A DNA stretch of 64,000 nt from Amycolatopsis methanolica 239. GTDB taxonomy: Bacteria; Actinomycetota; Actinomycetes; Mycobacteriales; Pseudonocardiaceae. Shown here one piece after another: positions 1 through 9,104 of the stretch. Each line of letters opens with the position of its first letter. Positions within the stretch are counted from its first letter, which is position 1. Under the pieces are notes generated by a model, which was not told the origin of the DNA, made no database searches, and saw only the letters and a program-made list of their open reading frames with translations. The position numbers and the translations under genes were made by a program. The stretch is taken from contig NZ_CP009110.1 of assembly GCF_000739085.1 (NCBI RefSeq), positions 310,001 through 374,000 of the forward strand. The letters run 5' to 3'.

Positions 1-83
1 GCAGTCAGGCGACGCGGCTCGAACGCCTGCGCGCACGTGCGGTGGCCGAGCTGTTCGGCGAGGAAACCGACCAGGCCGCTTGA
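1..83 (+). CDS. C-terminal end of a gene cut by the window edge
   Basis: Reading frame 3 is open from the first base to a TGA at 81-83 and gives a charged tail with the sequence LERLRARAVAELFGEE near its end. Only about 26 residues are visible, too few to name a family. Codon use is strongly G/C at third positions, as in real genes of this window. Confidence 0.5.
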   Translation, partial: SQATRLERLRARAVAELFGEETDQAA

Positions 84-189
84 CGACACCGGTCCGCGCG
101 CCAGGATCCACGAGTTCTTCCCCTGTGGTTAACCCGTTTCGTCGCGTCGTGTGTTAGCCGCCTCCAATCAGTCCGCAATGGACAGTCGA

Positions 190-233
190 GTTGTCCACAG
201 ATTGGTCCACCTGTGGATCGCTTTGTGGACAAC
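190..233. repeat. Inverted pair of DnaA-box-like 9-mers
   Basis: TTGTCCACA occurs on the plus strand at 191-199 and on the minus strand at 224-232, making a perfect 10-bp inverted repeat with a 24-bp spacer. A weaker related site, CCTGTGGATCG, lies between them. TTGTCCACA is the preferred DnaA box of high-GC actinobacteria. It may instead act as a hairpin between the flanking convergent genes. Confidence 0.4.
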
Positions 234-236
234 CAC

Positions 237-827
237 TCAGGCGGGTTTGGCGTACCGCGCTTCGGCCTTGAACCGCGTTCGCGCGGCGATCCGGCGCGCG
301 CCGCTCATGTTCATGCGCCACGTGGCCATCGCGACGCTGACCCGGAAGTGGTTGGCCACCGAGTGATCCGACCAGCCCTTGAACGCGGCGATCCGCGCGG
401 CGTCGGTGGGGATGAGGAGCTCGCCGGACAGTTCGGCGGCCTCCTCCTCGATGCCCGCGACAGCGGAGCGGCAGCCGTTCTCGTCGGTCAGCGTTGGACC
501 GAACGGGTGTTCCAGGAGCACGTGCGCCATCTCGTGCGCGATCGTGGAGCGCCTGCGGCGCATGGGGTGCACGTGGTTCTCGATGATCACGGCACCGCTC
601 GGGTCGAGCGGGACCAGTGCGGCGGAGAACACGTGCGGGCGTTCTTCCGTCAGGTGCCGCACCGACTCCGCGGGCAGGAACGGGCTGCGCAGGTCGAACA
701 CCTCGATCCCGTACAGCTCGGCCAGTGCCCACGGGTCCAGCGGTGCGAAGACCTCGGTGCCCAGCTCGGCCCGCACCTCGAGGGCGAGTTCCCTGGCCTC
801 CTTCTTGAAACCCCGGCGGAGGGTCAT
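237..827 (-). CDS. ImmA/IrrE-type zinc metallopeptidase
   Basis: 196 aa. A zinc-peptidase helix HEMAHVLLEH (residues 98-107) carries the HExxH motif, and a downstream acidic helix (IEEEAAELSGELLIP) supplies the likely third ligand; this is the ImmA/IrrE layout. Family members cleave XRE-type repressors after a stress or conjugation signal. The start ATG at 827 overlaps the stop of the upstream XRE gene by 4 bp, so the two are translationally coupled and the XRE protein is the likely substrate. A longer upstream open frame exists but has no proper start and covers the XRE gene. Confidence 0.85.
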   Translation of the reverse strand: MTLRRGFKKEARELALEVRAELGTEVFAPLDPWALAELYGIEVFDLRSPFLPAESVRHLTEERPHVFSAALVPLDPSGAVIIENHVHPMRRRRSTIAHEMAHVLLEHPFGPTLTDENGCRSAVAGIEEEAAELSGELLIPTDAARIAAFKGWSDHSVANHFRVSVAMATWRMNMSGARRIAARTRFKAEARYAKPA

Positions 828-1198
828 TTCGACTCCTTGTTCTTGGCGCGGATGTGTCGCATCGTCAGGCCGACCACGTCCAGCAGGTGCTGCTGGTCGG
901 ACTCGCTGAGTTCTTCCTCGGCCCGGAGCAGGGGCGCGAGCTGCGCTTCGAGCGAGGGCCGGCGGCGCCCGTCGGGCTGGCCCTCCGGCCACACCATGAA
1001 CGTCTCGGCGGGCATCCCGAGCCACTGGACGAGCGCGATGAACCCGTCCAGGTCCGGCCGGTGGCCGTTGCCCATCCGGCTGACCAGGGACGCGCTCACC
1101 CCGGCCTCGGCCGCGAGCTGCCGCCACGACAAGCCGCGTGACTCTCGCTCCGCGTCGAGGGCCGCATAGAGCCTCCCCGTGTCCAGCCGTCCGCCCAT
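824..1198 (-). CDS. XRE-family helix-turn-helix repressor
   Basis: 124 aa from the ATG at 1198 (a second ATG three codons upstream is possible). The N-terminal 70 residues hold a Cro/CI helix-turn-helix (LSWRQLAAEAGVSASLVSRM), followed by an acidic and basic helical tail. It is coupled to an ImmA/IrrE peptidase and divergent from a DUF2188 gene. Two TTGC-N6-GCAA palindromes in the intergenic region are its probable operators, so autoregulation and control of the facing gene are likely. Confidence 0.85.
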   Translation of the reverse strand: MGGRLDTGRLYAALDAERESRGLSWRQLAAEAGVSASLVSRMGNGHRPDLDGFIALVQWLGMPAETFMVWPEGQPDGRRRPSLEAQLAPLLRAEEELSESDQQHLLDVVGLTMRHIRAKNKESK

Positions 1199-1243
1199 AT
1201 GGCACACCTCCGCGCTCCGTTCCGTCGCAGTTTTGCCGAACCG

Positions 1244-1295
1244 TTGCGGAGGTGCAACGGTGATGTACTATAGGAACAGTATTGCTCCAGTGCAA
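1244..1295 (+). promoter_or_regulatory. Twin TTGC-N6-GCAA operators around a promoter
   Basis: TTGC-N6-GCAA occurs at 1244-1257 (within a longer 7-bp-arm palindrome, 1241-1260) and again at 1282-1295, centres 38 bp apart. A promoter fits between them: -35 TTGCGG at 1244-1249 inside the first site, 16-bp spacer, -10 TACTAT at 1266-1271. The second site would sit at or just after the start of transcription. This suggests repression of the DUF2188 gene by the XRE protein. Confidence 0.65.
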
Positions 1296-1317
1296 CACCC
1301 GAGGAGGGAGAGGGATC

Positions 1318-1539
1318 ATGTCGCGGACGGTGTACTGGGTCTCGCCGATGCTGGGCAGCTGGGACGTGAAGCGGGGCGAGGCCGTGCTGTCGCACCACGA
1401 GCGCAAGCGGGACGCGGTGCGCGCGGCCGCGAAGCGGGCGCGCGCCGACCGCCCGAGCGTGCTCAGGATCCAGCGGCGCGACGGGTCGATCGAGAGCAGA
1501 CGGCTCTACGGCAACGATCCGCTGTCTGCTCCGGGTTGA
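1318..1539 (+). CDS. DUF2188 domain small protein
   Basis: 73 aa. Start chosen at ATG 1318 because a GGAGGGAGAGG Shine-Dalgarno region lies 6-16 bases upstream; an earlier ATG at 1282 lies inside the operator. The pattern W..SP...W.V..GEAVLSHH.RKRDAV..A...A, then a C-terminal R.DGSIE..R.YGNDP, is that of DUF2188 proteins, short alpha/beta proteins of unknown role often linked to XRE/ImmA modules. It faces the XRE gene across twin operators. Confidence 0.75.
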   Translation: MSRTVYWVSPMLGSWDVKRGEAVLSHHERKRDAVRAAAKRARADRPSVLRIQRRDGSIESRRLYGNDPLSAPG

Positions 1540-1705
1540 CTTCTCCCGCGGCCTGCCGCCGGGGGTGGGGTGGGTGGGCATGGGGTGGACGATAGGGGTG
1601 GGGTCTGACAATTCGGGGCGCTTCGTCGTGGCGCCTCACGAGGCCCTCCGCTCGGTGTCCCCTGTGGACAGTGCGGTTTCCACCTCCGCGCACAGGATTC
1701 GCGCG

Positions 1706-2104
1706 GCCACGCCGTTCCGGTGGCGCCAGTGCGGCCGCGGCTGTGGAGGCGGTCGGCGTGACGGCGGCGGCGCCTGCCGCGGCGATCACCCGCGAGGCCA
1801 GGGCGAGGCCGTAGTCCGGCGCGAGGGCGGTGATGGAGTTGCCCAGCACGAAGACGCCGAGCGCGGCCAGCAGGACGGTGCGCCGCGGCCAGTTCCCGGT
1901 CGCCGCGGCGAGCACCGGGGACAGCACGGCGTAGGCGATCGCGAAGACGGACACGAGCTGGCCGGCCTCGTCGACGCTGACGTCCAGCGAGCGGGCGAGT
2001 TCGGGTAGGACGCCGTTGACGACGAAGGCGTCCGTGCCAACCGCGAACGTCGCGATCGTCAGGGCGCCGATCCGCGCGGGCAGGCGGTGGGTGGTGGTGA
2101 CCAT
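1706..2104 (-). pseudogene. MFS drug exporter, 3'-truncated remnant
   Basis: From the ATG at 2104 about 132 residues match the start of DHA1-type MFS exporters: four membrane segments, GTDAFVVNGVLPELARSL in helix 1, and the loop ending PPERRGRA near 1708. Typical members have about 400 residues. After ERRGRA the frame turns into Arg/Pro-rich sequence with no membrane helices, so roughly two thirds of the gene is missing. The facing TetR gene and tandem operators are intact, which suggests recent loss. Confidence 0.75.
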
Positions 2105-2113
2105 GGCTTCTTA

Positions 2114-2158
2114 AACGGTACTGATCGGTTCCGTCTGAACGGTACTGATCGGTTCCGT
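2114..2158. promoter_or_regulatory. Tandem imperfect palindromes, probable TetR operators
   Basis: A 21-bp unit (starting AACGGTACTGATC, ending GGTTCCGT) is repeated exactly at 2114-2134 and 2138-2158, a 24-bp period. Each unit reads nearly the same on both strands (AACGG...CCGTT ends, four mismatches in 22). It lies between the truncated exporter and the TetR gene, the usual place for a shared operator. Confidence 0.7.
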
Positions 2159-2187
2159 TTCTGGTCAAGATCCGATACCGTGGAGCC

Positions 2188-2727
2188 ATGCCGACCCGAG
2201 CTCGTGAACGTCTCGTGCAGACGGCCGAGGACCTGTTCTACGCGGAGGGCATCCGCGCGGTGGGGGTCGAGCGGCTGCTGGAGGTGTCCGGCGTCGGCCG
2301 CGCGTCGTTCTACCGGCACTTCGCGAGCAAGGACGACCTGGTCGAGACGGTCCTGACCGAGCGCGACCAGCAGTGGCGGCAGGCGCTGGCGGAGGGCGTC
2401 GCGGCGCGCGGCGACCACCCGCTGGCGGTGTTCGACTTCCTCGCCGAGCGGTTCGCGCGGGCGGACTACCGGGGCTGCGCGTTCATCAACGCGATGGCCG
2501 AGGTGGGCGACGCGGACGCGGCCGTGTACCGGCTGGCGCGCGCCCACAAGGGGGCGGTGACGGAGTACCTGGCCGGGTTGCTGGAGAAGGCGGGGCACCG
2601 CCCGGCCGCGGTGCTCGCCGCGCAGCTGATGCTGCTGGTGGACGGCGCGCTGGTGACCGTGCTACGCGAGCGCAGCGCGGAGCCAGCGCTCCGGGCGAAG
2701 GCGATCGCGGCGGCGTTGTTGCGCTGA
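2188..2727 (+). CDS. TetR-family regulator of the adjacent exporter
   Basis: 179 aa. N-terminal TetR helix-turn-helix: AEDLFYAEGIRAVGVERLL, then VGRASFYRHFASKDDLV. The C-terminal all-helical domain would bind an inducer. It is divergent from the truncated MFS exporter with a duplicated operator in between, a standard repressor-efflux arrangement. The exporter is broken, so the regulator may now control only itself or distant genes. Confidence 0.85.
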   Translation: MPTRARERLVQTAEDLFYAEGIRAVGVERLLEVSGVGRASFYRHFASKDDLVETVLTERDQQWRQALAEGVAARGDHPLAVFDFLAERFARADYRGCAFINAMAEVGDADAAVYRLARAHKGAVTEYLAGLLEKAGHRPAAVLAAQLMLLVDGALVTVLRERSAEPALRAKAIAAALLR

Positions 2728-2951
2728 CGGGCGCTGGTCGGCGCCGCGGCTGAGGGGTGCAGGGGTGCGGCGGCCGGGGTGGGTGCCCGCTTGCGCCGGT
2801 GCTGTCACGCGCGGGATGGGGCGGCTGGGGTGGGGACAGGCGGCGATGGCCGCGGCCGGAATTTCGTGGGGCGACCTCGCTGCGGCAGCGCTGTGGGGGG
2901 TGGTAAGTGTGAGGTTGCCCGGGCTTCGAGTCGCGAGGCGGCCGGGCTGGG

Positions 2952-3233
2952 TCAGGACTTCACGAGGCGCGCGATCGCGTCGCTTGCTTCGCGGACCTTG
3001 ACTTCCGCTTCGCGGCCTCCGGCGCGCGCCGCGTCGACTACGCAGCTCGACAGGTGCTCGTCGAGCAGTTCGAGCGAGAACGACTGCAGCGCCTTGGTCG
3101 CGGCGGAGACCTGCGTCAGGATGTCGATGCAGTACTTATCCTCTTCGACCATCCGCTGCAGGCCGCGGATCTGGCCCTCGATCCGGCGCAGTCGCTTGAG
3201 GTAGGCGTCCTTGTCTCCGCTGTAGCTCGCCAT
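2952..3233 (-). CDS. csoR: CsoR-type copper-sensing repressor
   Basis: 93 aa, all-helical. Cys35, His60 and Cys64 (KYCIDIL and EHLSSCV) match the Cu(I) ligands of CsoR, and Tyr34 precedes the first cysteine as in Cu(I) CsoR proteins; this argues against the Ni/Co RcnR type, which uses His-Cys-His-His. It is divergent from the NiCoT-copZ-copA operon. A candidate operator overlaps its own -10 region and recurs at the copZ promoter. RBS GGAGG lies just before the ATG. Confidence 0.88.
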   Translation of the reverse strand: MASYSGDKDAYLKRLRRIEGQIRGLQRMVEEDKYCIDILTQVSAATKALQSFSLELLDEHLSSCVVDAARAGGREAEVKVREASDAIARLVKS

Positions 3234-3263
3234 GTCCGCCTCCGCTCTCGAAAAACTCCCGCC

Positions 3264-3283
3264 ATCATACCCGCTCCCCGTAT
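3264..3283 (-). promoter_or_regulatory. csoR promoter with candidate CsoR operator
   Basis: On the minus strand a 17-bp block ATACGGGGAGCGGGTAT (3267-3283) runs into a -10 TATGAT (3264-3269). The same block, 14 of 17 bases identical and placed the same way on its -10, precedes copZ at 4418-4434. That matching placement supports a shared CsoR operator. Confidence 0.6.
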
Positions 3284-3309
3284 CCGCACCCTTGCGTCCG
3301 ATCGGGCCG

Positions 3310-3335
3310 CCTGTTCATCTGATTACCTGAACAGG
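3310..3335. promoter_or_regulatory. Perfect 8-bp inverted repeat before the NiCoT gene
   Basis: CCTGTTCA (3310-3317) and TGAACAGG (3328-3335) are perfect inverted repeats separated by 10 bp, ending 16 bp before the GTG start of the permease gene. The position fits an operator for a dimeric regulator or a 5' UTR hairpin over the ribosome binding site. The site differs from the CsoR-like block nearby, so a second metal regulator may act here. Confidence 0.45.
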
Positions 3336-3351
3336 TGAGGGAGGTTATCCC

Positions 3352-4449
3352 GTGGGTGATCGGACCCCGCTCGGCAGGCGGGAACGGATGTCCGTGGCGG
3401 GGATGGTCGGCGTCATCCTCGCGCTCAACGTCGTCGGCTGGGGGGTCCTGCTCCTGCTGGTCGTGCCGCAGCACTTCGAGATCGGCGCGTCCGGGGTGTT
3501 CGGCGTCGGCCTGGGGGTCACGGCCTTCACGCTCGGTATGCGGCACGCGTTCGACGCCGACCACATCGCGGCGATCGACAACACCACGCGCAAGCTCATC
3601 GCCGACGGGCAGCGGCCGCTCACCGTCGGTTTCTGGTTCTCCCTCGGGCATTCCACGATCGTGTTCGGGTTGTGTCTGCTGTTGTCACTCGGCGTGCGCG
3701 CGCTTGCCGGGGAGGTCGAGGACGACTCGTCCACGCTGCACGACGTCACGGGTGTGATCGGCCTGTCGGTGTCCGGCACGTTCCTGTGCCTGCTCGGCGT
3801 GATCAACCTGGTCGTGCTGGTCGGCATCCTCCGCGTCGCCCGCGACATGCGCCGCGGGCAGTTCGACGAGGCCGAACTCGAAGCGAAGCTCGCCAGCCGC
3901 GGCCTGCTCAACCGCATCCTCGGCAAGGCCACCGCCGCCGTGCGTAAACCGTGGCACATCTACCCGGTAGGGGTACTGTTCGGCCTCGGCTTCGACACCG
4001 CGACCGAGGTCGGCCTGCTGGTCCTCGCCGGTGGCGCGGCCGCGTTCGCGCTGCCCTGGTACGCCGTGCTCGTGCTGCCGGTCCTGTTCGCGGCCGGCAT
4101 GACGCTGTTCGACGCCGCGGACGGCTTCTTCATGAACTACGCCTACGGCTGGGCCTTCGCGCGGCCGGTGCGCAAGATCTTCTACAACATCGCCGTGACC
4201 GCCCTCTCTGTCGTGGTTGCCCTGGTCATCGGCGTGATCGAGCTGATCTCCGTGCTCGTCGACCAGGCCGGGATCACGCACGGCCCGCTGGCCTGGATCG
4301 CCGGAACAAACCTCGACCACGCCGGGTTCGTGATCGTGGGTTTGTTCGTTCTGACCTGGGTAATCGCCTGGTCGGTGTGGCGCTTCGGCCGCATCGAGGA
4401 ACGCTGGGTGACGCCCGGTACGGGTAGGGGGTATAGTCCGGAACCATGA
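3352..4449 (+). CDS. NiCoT-family nickel/cobalt permease
   Basis: 365 aa with about eight membrane segments. The family signatures are present: RHAFDADHIAAIDNTTRK in helix II (metal site), FSLGHSTIVF in helix III, and LGFDTATE further on. Members import Ni2+ or Co2+ with high affinity. GTG start with GAGGGAGG seven bases upstream. It overlaps copZ by 4 bp (ATGA) and so is coupled to a copper export pair, an unexpected partnership because NiCoT proteins import. Cu-Ni cross-regulation is possible. Confidence 0.9.
   Translation: MGDRTPLGRRERMSVAGMVGVILALNVVGWGVLLLLVVPQHFEIGASGVFGVGLGVTAFTLGMRHAFDADHIAAIDNTTRKLIADGQRPLTVGFWFSLGHSTIVFGLCLLLSLGVRALAGEVEDDSSTLHDVTGVIGLSVSGTFLCLLGVINLVVLVGILRVARDMRRGQFDEAELEAKLASRGLLNRILGKATAAVRKPWHIYPVGVLFGLGFDTATEVGLLVLAGGAAAFALPWYAVLVLPVLFAAGMTLFDAADGFFMNYAYGWAFARPVRKIFYNIAVTALSVVVALVIGVIELISVLVDQAGITHGPLAWIAGTNLDHAGFVIVGLFVLTWVIAWSVWRFGRIEERWVTPGTGRGYSPEP
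4418..4437 (+). promoter_or_regulatory. copZ promoter with candidate CsoR operator, possibly leaderless
   Basis: GTACGGGTAGGGGGTAT (4418-4434) runs into a -10 TATAGT (4432-4437). The ATG of copZ starts 8 bp after the -10, so transcription would begin at or within a base or two of the start codon, a leaderless mRNA. The block matches the one at the csoR promoter at 14 of 17 positions. It lies inside the 3' end of the NiCoT gene, giving copZA its own promoter. Confidence 0.6.
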
Positions 4450-4655
4450 CTGAGACCGTCTACACCGTCACCGGGATGACCTGCCAGCACTGCGTCGCCT
4501 CCGTCACCGAGGAGGTCACGAAGATCGAGGGCGTCCAGGACGTCAAGGTCGATCTGCCGACCGGTTCGGTCACCGTCGTGAGCGCCGCCGAGCTGAGCGA
4601 TGACGCGATCCGCGCCGCCATCGACGAGGCCGGGTACGAGCTCGCGTCCCGGTGA
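4446..4655 (+). CDS. copZ: Copper chaperone, heavy-metal-associated domain
   Basis: 69 aa single HMA (ferredoxin-like) domain with the Cu(I)-binding motif GMTCQHC at residues 9-15. CopZ carries Cu(I) in the cytosol and passes it to the P1B ATPase encoded 4 bp downstream. Length is typical. Confidence 0.92.
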   Translation: MTETVYTVTGMTCQHCVASVTEEVTKIEGVQDVKVDLPTGSVTVVSAAELSDDAIRAAIDEAGYELASR

Positions 4656-4659
4656 CACG

Positions 4660-6855
<2,196 letters not shown>

Positions 6856-6922
6856 GGAAGTAACGACTTCGCGCCTCCACTGGAACCGACTACCGTGGCG
6901 GTTTCGGACCTGGGGAGGCGTG

Positions 6923-7951
6923 ATGCCCGACGCGATCGTGATCGGTGGCGGCCAGTCCGGCCTCGCCGCGGCCAACGCGCTGCGGGAGGCCGGGCTGAAG
7001 CCGGTGGTGCTGGAGGCCGGTGCGGAGCCCGTCGGGTCCTGGCCGCGCTACTACGACAGCCTCACCTTGTTCTCGCCCGCGGGCTACAGTTCCCTGCCGG
7101 GCAGGCGTTTTCCCGGCGATCCGCGGCACTACCCGGTGCGCGACGAGGTGGTCGCCTACCTGCGCGACTACGCCGCCGGGCTGGACGTGGACATCCGCAC
7201 CGGGCACCGCGTGGAATCGGTGCGCCGCAACGGAAGTTTCGTCGTGCGCGCCGGGGAGGAGTTCGAGGCGCCGATCGTCGTGGCCGCCAGCGGGTGGTTC
7301 GGCAAGCCGCACACACCGGCGTTGCCCGGGCTGGATTCCTTCGCGGGCAAGGTGATCCACGCGGCGGACTACCGCGAGCCGAGCGCGTTCGCCGGGCAGC
7401 GGATCGTCGTGGTCGGCGCGGGCAACTCCGGGGTGCAGATCGCCGCGGAGCTGGCCGAGGTGTCGTCGGTGACACTCGCGACGCGCGGGCCCGTGCGGTA
7501 CGCGCCGCAACGGCCGCTGGGCAAGGACCTGCAGTTCTGGTTCTCGGTCACCGGTGTCGCGTACCTGCCGCGCCGCATCAAGGGCGAGCCGCCGACCGTG
7601 CCGGTGATCGACACCGGCCACTACCGCGGGCTGATCCACGCCGGGCGGCCGGACCGCCGCCCGATGTTCACCCGCCTCGACGGCAACCACGTCGTGTGGT
7701 CCGACGGCCGCCGCGAACCCGTCGACACGCTCCTGCTCGCCACCGGGTACCGGCCGGACACGCCCTACCTCGCCGGTCTCGGCGCGCTGGACGAGCGCGG
7801 CATGCCGAAGCACCGGCGCGGCGTCTCCACGTCGGTGCCCGGCCTCGGGTACGTCGGGCTGGAATGGCAGAGCACGCTGGTGTCCGCGAGCCTGCGCGGC
7901 GTCGGCCGCGACGCGCGGTACATGGTCCGGAAGCTGGCCCCGATGAGGTAG
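6923..7951 (+). CDS. FAD/NAD(P)-dependent oxidoreductase, CzcO/flavin monooxygenase type
   Basis: 342 aa with two Rossmann motifs: FAD-binding GGGQSG near residue 8 and NAD(P)-binding GAGNSG near residue 170. PHTPALPGL and the C-terminal LLATGYRPDTPYL are typical of small flavin-dependent monooxygenase-like enzymes. The substrate cannot be read from sequence. The ATG at 6923 is preferred over the GTG one codon earlier because GGGGAGG ends 4 bp before it. It is followed 10 bp later by a CoA-transferase gene. Confidence 0.8.
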   Translation: MPDAIVIGGGQSGLAAANALREAGLKPVVLEAGAEPVGSWPRYYDSLTLFSPAGYSSLPGRRFPGDPRHYPVRDEVVAYLRDYAAGLDVDIRTGHRVESVRRNGSFVVRAGEEFEAPIVVAASGWFGKPHTPALPGLDSFAGKVIHAADYREPSAFAGQRIVVVGAGNSGVQIAAELAEVSSVTLATRGPVRYAPQRPLGKDLQFWFSVTGVAYLPRRIKGEPPTVPVIDTGHYRGLIHAGRPDRRPMFTRLDGNHVVWSDGRREPVDTLLLATGYRPDTPYLAGLGALDERGMPKHRRGVSTSVPGLGYVGLEWQSTLVSASLRGVGRDARYMVRKLAPMR

Positions 7952-7961
7952 AAGGGACGGT

Positions 7962-9104
7962 GTGACCGATCGAACCGGGGCGCTGTCCGGCGTCGTCATC
8001 GCCGATTTCAGCCGGGTGCTCGCCGCGCCGTACGCGACCATGCTGCTCGCCGACCTCGGCGCCGAGGTGATCAAGGTCGAGCGCCCCGGAGCCGGGGACG
8101 ACACCCGCGCGTGGGGCCCGCCGCACGCCGACGGGGAGGCCGTCTACTTCCGGTCGGTCAACCGCAACAAGCGCTCGATCACCCTCGACCTGGCCGATCC
8201 GGATGACCTGGCGGCGGCGAAGGCGCTGGCGGACCGCGCCGACGTGGTGGTCGAGAACTTCCGCCCGGGCACGATGGCCCGCTACGGCCTGGGCTACGAG
8301 GACCTCGCGGCGGACAACCCCGGCCTGGTGTACTGCTCGATCTCCGGTTTCGGCAGCGGCGCGGGCGCGGCGCTGCCCGGCTACGACCTGCTGTTGCAGG
8401 CCGTCGGCGGGCTGATGAGCGTCACCGGTCCGGCGCCGGGCGAGCCCACGAAGGTGGGCGTCGCGCTCGTGGACGTCCTGACCGGGCTGCACGCGGCTGT
8501 CGGCATCCTGTCCGCGCTGCGCCACCGGGACGCGACCGGCGAGGGGCAGCTGATCGAGGTCAGCCTGCTCGGCTCGCTGCTGTCGAGCATGGTCAACCAG
8601 AGCGCGAACCACGTGATGGCCGACGTCGTGCCGGGCATTCTCGGCAACCGGCACCCGTCCGTCGCGCCGTACGAGGTGTTCCAGGCCGCCGACCGGCCGC
8701 TCGTGATCGCCGTCGGCAACGACCGCCAGTTCGCCGCCCTCACCGAGGCGCTCGGCCTGCCGGAACTGGCCGTGGACGAGCGCTTCACCTCCAACGCGCA
8801 GCGGGTCGCGCACGTCGCCGAGTTGGCTGAGCTTCTTGGCGAACGTCTGCGGACCCGGCCCGCCGACGAGTGGTTCGAGCTGCTCACGCCCCTTGGCGTG
8901 CCGTGCGGACCGGTCAACGACCTTGCCGAGGCGTTCCAGCTCGCCGATCGGCTCGGCCTCGCGCCGCGCGTGCCGCTGGGCGGGCTGGACGTGGTGCGCA
9001 ACCCGATCGGCCTGACGAAGACGCCGCCGGCCTACCGCCAGCCGCCGCCGAAGCTCGGCGAGCACAGCGACGAGATCCGCACCTGGCTCAAGGACACCGA
9101 CTAG
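7962..9104 (+). CDS. CaiB/BaiF family III CoA-transferase
   Basis: 380 aa. The N-terminal segment (LSGVVIADFSRVLAAPYAT, LADLGAEVIKVERPG) and VVVENFRPGTMARYGLGY are family signatures, with the catalytic Asp expected in the middle of the chain (KVGVALVDVLTG region). Members move CoA between carboxylic acids. GTG start with GAAGGGA upstream. It probably forms an operon with the preceding oxidoreductase. It converges on the ThDP enzyme gene with a 4-bp 3' overlap. Confidence 0.9.
   Translation: MTDRTGALSGVVIADFSRVLAAPYATMLLADLGAEVIKVERPGAGDDTRAWGPPHADGEAVYFRSVNRNKRSITLDLADPDDLAAAKALADRADVVVENFRPGTMARYGLGYEDLAADNPGLVYCSISGFGSGAGAALPGYDLLLQAVGGLMSVTGPAPGEPTKVGVALVDVLTGLHAAVGILSALRHRDATGEGQLIEVSLLGSLLSSMVNQSANHVMADVVPGILGNRHPSVAPYEVFQAADRPLVIAVGNDRQFAALTEALGLPELAVDERFTSNAQRVAHVAELAELLGERLRTRPADEWFELLTPLGVPCGPVNDLAEAFQLADRLGLAPRVPLGGLDVVRNPIGLTKTPPAYRQPPPKLGEHSDEIRTWLKDTD

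Noticed and set aside
2728-2951. Short G-rich open frames between the TetR and csoR genes
   Set aside because: Low-complexity Gly/Arg/Trp sequence without RBS; this 224-bp gap shows nothing supportable.
3961-3975. TACCC-N5-GGGTA palindrome as a third CsoR operator
   Set aside because: It lies well inside the NiCoT coding sequence with no promoter around it and aligns poorly to the two promoter-linked blocks.
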